This document shows, piece by piece, positions 6,728 through 11,654 of a stretch of 29,418 nucleotides of DNA. The translations under genes and the position numbers were made by a program. The stretch lies in the IMG/VR virus record IMGVR_UViG_3300009151_000276, positions 1 to 29,418 of that record. One strand, 5' to 3'. Source of the DNA: a virus. The notes beneath the pieces were generated by a model. That model was given only the letters and a program-made list of their open reading frames with translations, ran no database searches and was not told where the DNA came from. Each line of letters begins with the position of its first letter. Position 1 is the first letter of the stretch.

Positions 6728-7221
6728 TTGGTCAGGGGGCGAGGGGTGGATGGGTGGGTTAGGACAGTCTGGTTGGAGGCCGTAGCACGAAAGCTAGGGG
6801 CAACGCTTGTAACGACCGCAGAGCGGAATCCAGAGGCCTCTGAGCCATTGTCATCTAGGTCGACACTAATGCCGCATGAAGTACTGACTGACATCCGTCG
6901 AGCATAGGTAATTAAACCGCCGACCTGCTGGGCGGTGAGGGCATCGGCCTTCATCAGAAGAGTGCCGAACTCAAAGCGTTCGCCGCACGCGTGGAGGAAG
7001 GCGGTCGAGACACCAATTTTTCCTTCCTGACTGACGAGAGTCTGGATCAGGGCGAGGTTGTGTTTGAAAAGGATAGGCTTCACGGCGTCAAGCAGCGCGT
7101 CGAGGGACACGTATTTGGCGGTGAAATTAGCCTTAACGACTTTGTTGGCCTTGACGTTGTCGAGCTCAGCGAGAGCGGCGACTAGGTCAGCGGTGGGGGA
7201 TTTGGAGGGCGTGGTGCTCAT
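6724..7221 (-). CDS. ERF-family single-strand annealing protein
   Basis: The 165-residue protein carries the ERF signature. It begins YVSLDALLDAVKPILFKHNL, followed by GVSTAFLHACGERFEFGTL and AQQVGGLITYARRMSVSTSC, and ends GISVDLDDNG. ERF proteins form rings on single-stranded DNA and anneal complementary strands, allowing recombination and circularisation of phage DNA after infection. The remaining C-terminal tail is basic and low complexity. It is paired at a distance of four small genes with the RecE-like exonuclease, an uncommon mixture since RecE is more often coupled with RecT. The assignment is firm on motif grounds. Confidence 0.88.
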   Translation of the reverse strand: MSTTPSKSPTADLVAALAELDNVKANKVVKANFTAKYVSLDALLDAVKPILFKHNLALIQTLVSQEGKIGVSTAFLHACGERFEFGTLLMKADALTAQQVGGLITYARRMSVSTSCGISVDLDDNGSEASGFRSAVVTSVAPSFRATASNQTVLTHPSTPRPLTK

Positions 7222-7230
7222 GGTGGTAAA

Positions 7231-7452
7231 TTATTTGGATTCGGCAGACTTGGTGACTTCACCGGCCTTGATAGTGGCCTCAATGTCAGCCAGGGACATC
7301 CGGGTGTAGTCCGGGACGAAGAGGTTGTAGTACGTCACGCCGTTGCGGACGGTCGGGGTCAGGAGGCGGGCGACCTTCTGATCGGGTAATACGATGTAGG
7401 ACGAGTCGGCGATGATGCGGTACTCGGTTGGGAGTTTGGTGTCTTTCTTCAT
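7231..7452 (-). CDS. Small hypothetical protein upstream of ERF
   Basis: The 73-residue protein is beta-rich at first (YRIIADSSYIVLPDQKVARL) with a short C-terminal helix. I recognise no family. The pattern suggests a small barrel or a compact regulator. An 8-bp inverted repeat lies just upstream of its start, so it may be the first gene of the recombination sub-unit. Confidence 0.6.
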   Translation of the reverse strand: MKKDTKLPTEYRIIADSSYIVLPDQKVARLLTPTVRNGVTYYNLFVPDYTRMSLADIEATIKAGEVTKSAESK

Positions 7453-7463
7453 TGGAGAGGGAG

Positions 7464-7502
7464 AGTTTACAAAAGGTAGGGTTTGGCCGAGTTATGTAAA
7501 CT
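7464..7502 (-). promoter_or_regulatory. 8-bp inverted repeat, operator or leader hairpin
   Basis: AGTTTACA (7464-7471) and TGTAAACT (7495-7502) form a perfect inverted repeat separated by 23 bases. It fills the only sizeable gap between the RuvC-like gene and the 73-residue gene, and ends 12 bases before that gene's start. Centre spacing of about three DNA turns would suit a dimeric repressor. In RNA it would form a hairpin with a long loop. Confidence 0.4.
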
Positions 7503-7981
7503 TAGTTAATGACGCCGCGGCGGGCGGAGTCAAAGATTAGGAGCGCGTCGGCGTTCCAGAGGGTGACGTCGATGTTCGGGAAGAGTTCGGCAGCGCGGGC
7601 CTTAAGCTTGTTCTTCCACTGGGTCGTGGTCAGTTCGCCCTTAGTGCCGCAGGTGTGCGTCTTCTGCCAGATAGCTGGACGGATGCGGTGAATCTTCCAA
7701 CCCATAGCGACGGCGGCGCCGTAGAGTACGCCAGTATTCCACATCAGTTTGCCGATGGCCGAGCCGGGGATGTTCTTGCCGGCGAAGAGAGGAGGTTCCT
7801 CAAGGTACAGGCTTACGTCCTTGGCCTTGCAGGTTAAGTCGGCGAGGAGTTGGCAGACTTCGACATCGGTACCGGGCATCTTAGCACACTCGACAGGATC
7901 ACCTTCAAACGACCAGACGATGCCACCGTTTACGCCAGGGTCTATCGCTACGAGCAAGTGCATGGGCAAGACCCTTGTCAT
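7502..7981 (-). CDS. RuvC-like Holliday junction resolvase
   Basis: The protein has the RNase H-fold resolvase pattern. LLVAIDPGVNGGIVW supplies the first Asp, VSLYLEEPP the Glu, and NADALLIFD the C-terminal acidic pair. It should cut branched DNA, resolving recombination intermediates or trimming branches before packaging. I use the ATG at 7981 because it forms an ATGA overlap with the transglycosylase stop, the pattern seen for its neighbours. An ATG at 7963 (MHLLVAIDPG) gives the more usual compact N-terminus and is equally possible. The context with ERF and exonuclease genes supports a recombination role. Confidence 0.8.
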   Translation of the reverse strand: MTRVLPMHLLVAIDPGVNGGIVWSFEGDPVECAKMPGTDVEVCQLLADLTCKAKDVSLYLEEPPLFAGKNIPGSAIGKLMWNTGVLYGAAVAMGWKIHRIRPAIWQKTHTCGTKGELTTTQWKNKLKARAAELFPNIDVTLWNADALLIFDSARRGVIN

Positions 7982-8421
7982 TTCCCACGCTGGGACAAGC
8001 GGAAAAGATTGGCGACGCGGATTGCGTAATCGTTCGGGGCAAAGTTCCAAGACTTAGCGCCTTCATATCCACGGTTCCAAGCCAGGGCCAACTGCTCAGG
8101 GGTGGGGGTCAAGTAGCCGTCGGCCTTGAAGCGCTGACGGAGAATGCGGAGGTGGGCCGCCGCGATCATGTCCTGGGCGGTGACGTTGCGCCACTGCGAC
8201 CACTGGTAGTGATAGTGGCCTTCTGACTCTAATCGAAAGTTAGCATCCTCCCATGCGGCCCGACCCATCTGATACATCCCACGTTCACCGGCCTTGCCGA
8301 TGGCTTTGCGGTTCTGGCCTGACTCGACCTGAGCGATGGCCTCGAGAAGGGTAGCGTCGGAGGCCGCAGCTGAGTTGAAGCCGAGGAGAAACAGGGCGAC
8401 GATAGAGAAGGGGCGGGTCAT
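7978..8421 (-). CDS. Secreted SLT-type lytic transglycosylase (endolysin candidate)
   Basis: The 147-residue protein begins with a hydrophobic segment, MTRPFSIVALFLLGFNSAAA, that reads as a signal peptide or signal-anchor. The lysozyme-fold SLT motifs follow: AIAQVESGQN with the catalytic Glu33, GERGMYQM, and later LALAWNRGYEGA. It should cleave peptidoglycan glycan strands with 1,6-anhydro formation in the periplasm. The start at 8421 makes an ATGA overlap with the upstream gene. This is the only cell-wall enzyme I recognise, so it is the best endolysin candidate, exported by the Sec route, although it lies among recombination genes instead of next to the holin-like genes. Confidence 0.82.
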   Translation of the reverse strand: MTRPFSIVALFLLGFNSAAASDATLLEAIAQVESGQNRKAIGKAGERGMYQMGRAAWEDANFRLESEGHYHYQWSQWRNVTAQDMIAAAHLRILRQRFKADGYLTPTPEQLALAWNRGYEGAKSWNFAPNDYAIRVANLFRLSQRGK

Positions 8422-8708
8422 ACGCGTCTCGGAACAGTTGACCCCTGCACGCAGAAACCACCGGGTAAAATGTAAGAGAAGGTGATGCCAATCCATCCAC
8501 CGTAGGCGACATACGCTTGCAGATGGATGTCGGTTGCGTCGTCCTCGGCGATGGCCTCATGGTAGTGAAGCATTATCTTCTTCATATTCTTACCAACGAT
8601 GACGGACTTAGCGGAAACGAGGTCGTTAGTCATGATCCGTTCATTCAGCTCAAAAACCTCGGAGAGCAAGGCGCGCATCCCATCAACGTGATTGAATTGA
8701 TTACTCAT
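8418..8708 (-). CDS. Hypothetical protein
   Basis: The 96-residue protein starts with a helical acidic region (VDGMRALLSEVFELNER) and continues with a beta-like region (VAYGGWIGITFSYILPGG). I recognise no family. It overlaps the transglycosylase gene by an ATGA and the previous gene by eight bases, so it is part of the same transcript. Confidence 0.6.
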   Translation of the reverse strand: MSNQFNHVDGMRALLSEVFELNERIMTNDLVSAKSVIVGKNMKKIMLHYHEAIAEDDATDIHLQAYVAYGGWIGITFSYILPGGFCVQGSTVPRRV

Positions 8709-8955
8709 GGATTTGAGCGTCGGGGTTAATAGCGTGACCCTTGATGATGGCGTCGTTTAAGTCATCGTTGCGCTGACGCAGATACTTAATCTCCTTTGAC
8801 TGTTCGGAGATGACGGCCTGTTGCAAGTCGACGCATCGGTCAACTTTGTCGGAGTAGGACTTAAAGGCGCCGACTGCCCGGTGAAGATAGCGGACAGTCA
8901 ACCAGGGGTTAAGCCACCAGAGAGTCGGGAGGCGATCGGGTCGGATTATGTTCAT
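8701..8955 (-). CDS. Hypothetical protein with N-terminal hydrophobic part and coiled coil
   Basis: With the ATG at 8955 the product has 84 residues. It has a Trp-rich moderately hydrophobic start (LPTLWWLNPWLTVRYLHRAV) and then a helix with coiled-coil spacing (AVISEQSKEIKYLRQRNDDL). The start follows the upstream stop at 8960 by four bases; a longer frame to 9063 overlaps that gene and is unlikely. The layout of a membrane-proximal segment plus coiled coil resembles an inner-membrane spanin, but the hydrophobic part is weak. I leave the function open. Confidence 0.55.
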   Translation of the reverse strand: MNIIRPDRLPTLWWLNPWLTVRYLHRAVGAFKSYSDKVDRCVDLQQAVISEQSKEIKYLRQRNDDLNDAIIKGHAINPDAQIHE

Positions 8956-8959
8956 GGGG

Positions 8960-9220
8960 TTATGCGGGAATAAATTTGCGGGCCTTGCGCTTAGCATACG
9001 CACGTTGAAGGATAGCTTTATATCGTTCTGGGTTTGCCGCTTGCCATTTTCTGGCAACTTCAATTCGGGCTTTGCGGTTTTTCTGGTAATAACGTTGCAA
9101 GTAAACCTTACATTTATCGCTGTTGGCCTTCTGCCACTCCTTAGCGTAGGTCTTGTATTTCTCCGGGTTGGCTTTGCGGCAAAGGCGAACCTTATAGGCT
9201 TTGATTTGTGCGTCGGTCAT
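8960..9220 (-). CDS. Basic helical repeat protein
   Basis: The 86-residue protein is strongly basic and built from about three imperfect repeats. Examples are ANPEKYKTYAKEWQKANSDK and AANPERYKAILQRAYAKRK, with Tyr and Lys at regular spacing. Such KANPEKYK-type repeats are often seen in front of HNH nuclease domains, but no nuclease follows here. It probably binds DNA or RNA. The KTYAKEW element recurs as KTYAKQW in the protein encoded at 677-1114. Confidence 0.65.
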   Translation of the reverse strand: MTDAQIKAYKVRLCRKANPEKYKTYAKEWQKANSDKCKVYLQRYYQKNRKARIEVARKWQAANPERYKAILQRAYAKRKARKFIPA

Positions 9221-9230
9221 GGGTGGGAAA

Positions 9231-9323
9231 TTAATAGTTATTCAGGATGTCAATCAGGCTCGGGCCATCGGCCAGAAAGTAGATGAACAGGGTGAGCAGG
9301 ACGGTGAAGGCGAGGAGTTTCAT
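9231..9323 (-). CDS. 30-residue single-pass membrane peptide
   Basis: An ATG at 9323 opens a frame of 30 codons ending at TAA. The peptide begins MKLLAFTVLLTLFIYFLADG and ends ILNNY. After one lysine, about 16 residues are strongly hydrophobic, a single transmembrane helix. It sits ten bases upstream of the next gene's region on the same strand, and follows a terminator and an AT-rich stretch. It could be the first gene of the downstream transcript. Function unknown; small phage membrane peptides are often lysis regulators or host-interaction factors. No start signal beyond the ATG supports it, so confidence is moderate. Confidence 0.5.
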   Translation of the reverse strand: MKLLAFTVLLTLFIYFLADGPSLIDILNNY

Positions 9324-9379
9324 TACAAGCACCTTGCCCGACTGATTTATATTCGTCAAGCACCTTTACTCATAGGCAT
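9324..9379 (-). promoter_or_regulatory. AT-rich leader with possible promoter
   Basis: On the minus strand this stretch, just after a terminator-like hairpin, holds TTGACGAATATAAATCAG before the ATG at 9323. It has a TATAAA box, but TTGACG is too close to it to be its -35 element, so no standard promoter pair can be drawn. Its position between a terminator and the first gene of the next block makes it the most likely place for the promoter of the replication and recombination genes. Confidence 0.3.
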
Positions 9380-9418
9380 AAAAGAAGACTCCCCCGTACC
9401 TTGCGGCAGAGGAGGGAG
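9380..9418 (-). terminator. Intrinsic terminator candidate
   Basis: On the minus strand CTCCCTC (from 9418) pairs with GGGGGAG (ending at 9389), a seven-pair stem with one G-U pair. It is followed by TCTTCTTTTA. It lies about 70 bases after the stop of the membrane-protein gene at 9487 and would end the transcript of the tail and lysis genes. The loop is long (about 16 bases), so strength is uncertain. Confidence 0.5.
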
Positions 9419-9449
9419 CCGTTATGCGTTCCAGTGTGCCGTTAGGTGT

Positions 9450-9461
9450 CCGTCAGTCAAG
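9450..9461 (-). promoter_or_regulatory. CTTGACTGACGG motif, second copy, promoter -35-like
   Basis: The 12 bases CTTGACTGACGG on the minus strand are identical to 20198-20209 upstream of the DNA ligase gene. They include TTGACT, five of six matches to a -35 box. No good -10 box follows at 16-18 bases. Transcription from here would run straight into the terminator at 9418-9380, giving only a short RNA. Both copies are intergenic. Confidence 0.4.
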
Positions 9462-9486
9462 GGGCATTAGACCCCTCTGGCTTGCC

Positions 9487-9807
9487 TTAGGAGGCTTTTG
9501 GACGTGAAAAGCGTATGAGGATAGCCCCTGCCACCCCAAGGCACCCAACTCCCAATGCCCACCCCAAGTCCCGACAGGTTTTCAAGGCCACCGTCGCGGC
9601 GCTTAGATTCTGCTCAAGGTTCTTATCATCTGACTTAACCCCGGCATCGGTCAAGAGCATGACCATTGCGTTACTGTTCTCAAAGGAATCCAAAACGAAC
9701 CCGCAGATGTAAGCCGTACCCATCGCCGTCAGCAAAGCGACCAAGGCCACGGCTGAAACCGCCATCAGCAGATTACCGTCGGCTGTCTGAAGGTTTCTTT
9801 TTCCCAT
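9487..9807 (-). CDS. Two-helix membrane protein, holin-like
   Basis: The 106-residue protein has two clear transmembrane segments, LLMAVSAVALVALLTAMGTA (near residues 13-35) and LGWALGVGCLGVAGAILI near the C-terminus. A polar 40-residue loop joins them. The N-terminus MGKRN and C-terminus RFSRPKAS are basic, so both ends probably face the cytoplasm. It overlaps the LydA-like holin candidate by 35 bases. It may be a second holin, an antiholin or an unrelated membrane protein; no family motif decides. Confidence 0.6.
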   Translation of the reverse strand: MGKRNLQTADGNLLMAVSAVALVALLTAMGTAYICGFVLDSFENSNAMVMLLTDAGVKSDDKNLEQNLSAATVALKTCRDLGWALGVGCLGVAGAILIRFSRPKAS

Positions 9808-10150
9808 TGAGTTTCAATCGGGGAGGGCGTGCCGCTTTGCCCAGCTCTTTATCGCCCCGGGTTTTGACGTACCGCATCAAGTAGTCTAGGCATTCGGGCG
9901 CAGCGTAGCCGGCCGCACCGACGACAGCCATCTTCAGGCCCGTCGTATGGATATGGTCTTGAATGCCGTAGCCAACCAAGGCCGCCGTAATCGCCGCCGC
10001 CAACACTCTACGGATAACCCAACCAGCGGAAACGGGTTCAGTCGATAGGAGTAGCCGAGCAGTCATAGCCAACCCGCCAAGGATTGACGCAATTACGCCA
10101 TCCCTGACGGCTGGGGATAAGTCGTTGGGGTCAAGTGGAGAAGATGCCAT
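9773..10150 (-). CDS. Holin candidate, LydA/superfamily III-like
   Basis: The 125-residue protein has three hydrophobic segments: VIASILGGLAMTARLLL, VLAAAITAALVGYGI and MAVVGAAGYAAPECLDYLM. They are followed by a basic tail (RPPRLKLNGKKKP). The order GGLA..R, then glycine-rich helices, then a leucine/aspartate-rich helix, resembles P1 LydA-type phage holins. It would make lesions in the inner membrane that trigger lysis. Its ATG shares one base with the stop of the upstream 56-residue membrane protein (TGATG). The family call is by pattern and context. Confidence 0.65.
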   Translation of the reverse strand: MASSPLDPNDLSPAVRDGVIASILGGLAMTARLLLSTEPVSAGWVIRRVLAAAITAALVGYGIQDHIHTTGLKMAVVGAAGYAAPECLDYLMRYVKTRGDKELGKAARPPRLKLNGKKKPSDSRR

Positions 10151-10320
10151 CAGCGTTTAGCGGACACCGTGGCAATGAGACAGACGTTGGCTACCGAGTA
10201 GCAAATCCACATCGTTGCGAGGGCATAGTGCCGGGCATAAAGGTTTGCGAATCCAGCTGAGGCGTATGCCAGCGAGGCAATCCCTGGCACGATCAAGGTG
10301 GTAAAGGTTTCAAGGGTCAT
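10150..10320 (-). CDS. 56-residue two-helix membrane protein
   Basis: This gene fills the gap between the HExxH protein and the holin candidate. The ATG at 10320 overlaps the upstream stop (ATGA) and its own TGA overlaps the next start (TGATG). That tight coupling on both sides strongly supports a real gene. The product has two hydrophobic segments, TLIVPGIASLAYASAGFANL and TMWICYSVANVCLIATVSA, and ends in AKR. It is probably a small inner-membrane protein of the lysis group, for example an antiholin, but no motif confirms this. Confidence 0.65.
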   Translation of the reverse strand: MTLETFTTLIVPGIASLAYASAGFANLYARHYALATMWICYSVANVCLIATVSAKR

Positions 10321-10601
10321 GAGATGCGGGGTGGCTTGGCGTTTTTATCCATCACGACGCGGCGGTAATTCTCCGACCATAGGACTCGGGCAATCATCTT
10401 CCCGGTGCGGTCGACTTCGGCCTCAGTCATTTCGGGATGACAGAGGTGCGTGACTTCGTGGATCAGAACTTCAAGCTGACGCTTGGCGCCGAGACGTGGA
10501 TCGACCTCCACCAGCCCTTCGCCGATGGTCGCTTGACCCCATGCCTTCTCCTTGCCGAGTTTACGCCAGACGACCTTTACTTTACTTTTGCGGCGGCTCA
10601 T
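10317..10601 (-). CDS. Small HExxH metallopeptidase-like protein
   Basis: The 94-residue protein contains LEVLIHEVTHLCHPEMTE, an HExxH zinc site (His48, Glu49, His52) with acidic residues after it that could supply the third ligand. This is the SprT/WSS1-like or zincin helix found in several small phage proteins. No signal peptide is present, so it acts in the cytoplasm unless released. The start at 10601 (MSRRKSK) overlaps the lipoprotein gene by 20 bases; the long open frame upstream is the other-frame shadow of that gene. Substrate unknown. A role in lysis or in processing a phage protein is possible. Confidence 0.7.
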   Translation of the reverse strand: MSRRKSKVKVVWRKLGKEKAWGQATIGEGLVEVDPRLGAKRQLEVLIHEVTHLCHPEMTEAEVDRTGKMIARVLWSENYRRVVMDKNAKPPRIS

Positions 10602-11298
10602 TGGGTGCGTTGGCGCTGTCGCGGACGTGGTCCCAAAGCCAGTAGATGCCAAGGCCAGCGGCCAAGGCCAGAGTCGTGCCGGCAATGTAAGCGAAGTAAG
10701 GCGAGTCAACGATGAGCGGGAACGCACCGATGGCGGCACCAGAGGCAAGCAAGGTCGCACCGATGCGGGGGCCGGCAAAGACCATAGCAACGGCGCCGAG
10801 GACTGCGACGGCGATACCTGCCAGCGTCCAAAGGTTTGACGCGGCATCCTTCTTGGCCTGCTCGACGGCCTTGGTCAGTTCGACGATGCGGGCATCTTTT
10901 AAATTAGACACCCTCTTGGCTTCAAATTGGTCAGACTCAAGGCGTGTCCACTTGCTGTCGACGGCGGCGAGGAGTCGCTTACCGTACTCGGCTTGCTTGG
11001 CGTAGGCGGCGGGATCGGCAGCTGATGCCCTGGCTAACGCAAAGGCGATGTCCCCTTCGGACGGCCTGGCTAAGTATGCTTGCCCAAGTTTGGCTTCAGC
11101 GGTGACAACGGCGGGCTTGTCGGCATTGCGCTCGATGGCGACTAAAGAGGCGGCGACGCGATTCTCTGAGATGTCGATTTCATCGCCCAGAGTAGACAGG
11201 TTTTTTGAATCTGTCGGAGCATCTGGCTGGACTGGCAGAGCCTTCGGGGACGTAGCACACCCAGCCATCAGGAGAGAGATGGTCAGGAGGTAACGCAT
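10582..11298 (-). CDS. Lipoprotein with coiled coil and C-terminal membrane helices, spanin-like
   Basis: The 238-residue protein starts MRYLLTISLLMAGCATS, a lipoprotein signal with lipobox LMAGC. A long helical region follows, with coiled-coil spacing (LKDARIVELTKAVEQAKKDA). The C-terminal third has three hydrophobic segments (LWTLAGIAVAVLGAVAMVFA, GATLLASGAAIGAFPLIV, AYIAGTTLALAAGLGIYWLW). An outer-membrane lipid anchor joined to inner-membrane helices is the layout of a unimolecular spanin, which fuses the two membranes in the last step of lysis, though known ones have a single C-terminal helix. The multiple helices are unusual. The start is one base after the 46-residue gene. Confidence 0.65.
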   Translation of the reverse strand: MRYLLTISLLMAGCATSPKALPVQPDAPTDSKNLSTLGDEIDISENRVAASLVAIERNADKPAVVTAEAKLGQAYLARPSEGDIAFALARASAADPAAYAKQAEYGKRLLAAVDSKWTRLESDQFEAKRVSNLKDARIVELTKAVEQAKKDAASNLWTLAGIAVAVLGAVAMVFAGPRIGATLLASGAAIGAFPLIVDSPYFAYIAGTTLALAAGLGIYWLWDHVRDSANAPNEPPQK

Positions 11299-11299
11299 A

Positions 11300-11440
11300 T
11301 CACTTGCCTTTGAGCGCGTCGAGGAGGGCTTTGGTTTTGGCTTCCGTCGAGCTGGCCTTGGCGGCGTTGTTACGCAAGACGAGGTAGCCGGAGATAAAGC
11401 CGAGAAGGAAAGCGGTGCCGATGGAGAGGAGGTAAAACAT
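11300..11440 (-). CDS. 46-residue signal-anchored membrane protein
   Basis: An ATG at 11440 opens 46 codons, MFYLLSIGTAFLLGFISGYL and onward, followed by a short helical charged tail (SSTEAKTKALLDALKGK). It is one N-terminal transmembrane helix plus a soluble helix, the layout of a type II protein such as a very short inner-membrane spanin. Its TGA is one base from the ATG of the lipoprotein gene, supporting translational coupling and a joint role. It overlaps no other gene and fills the gap between 11443 and 11298. Confidence 0.6.
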   Translation of the reverse strand: MFYLLSIGTAFLLGFISGYLVLRNNAAKASSTEAKTKALLDALKGK

Positions 11441-11442
11441 TG

Positions 11443-11649
11443 TTAGACGGTGTCGATGACTTCGACGCGGACAAGTGGGCCGAGGTCGACAGGAGTTTGC
11501 GGGGTATCGAAGGTGACGGTGATTTCCGACTGGCTGGCAGTCACCGCTTGATTGCCATCAAAGGCCGGGAATAGAGTATAAAGAACATCTGGTGGACATT
11601 TAGAATTATCAATGCGTCCAAGCAAATAAGTGATGCGATAAGTGGTCAT
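11443..11649 (-). CDS. Small hypothetical protein downstream of the tail fibre
   Basis: The 68-residue protein is beta-rich (MTTYRITYLLGRIDN, SEITVTFDTPQTPVDL, VRVEVIDTV). It follows the tail-fibre gene by five bases. I recognise no family. Small proteins after tail fibres can be fibre-assembly chaperones or tip caps, but nothing in the sequence decides this. Confidence 0.6.
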   Translation of the reverse strand: MTTYRITYLLGRIDNSKCPPDVLYTLFPAFDGNQAVTASQSEITVTFDTPQTPVDLGPLVRVEVIDTV

Positions 11650-11654
11650 TGGTT

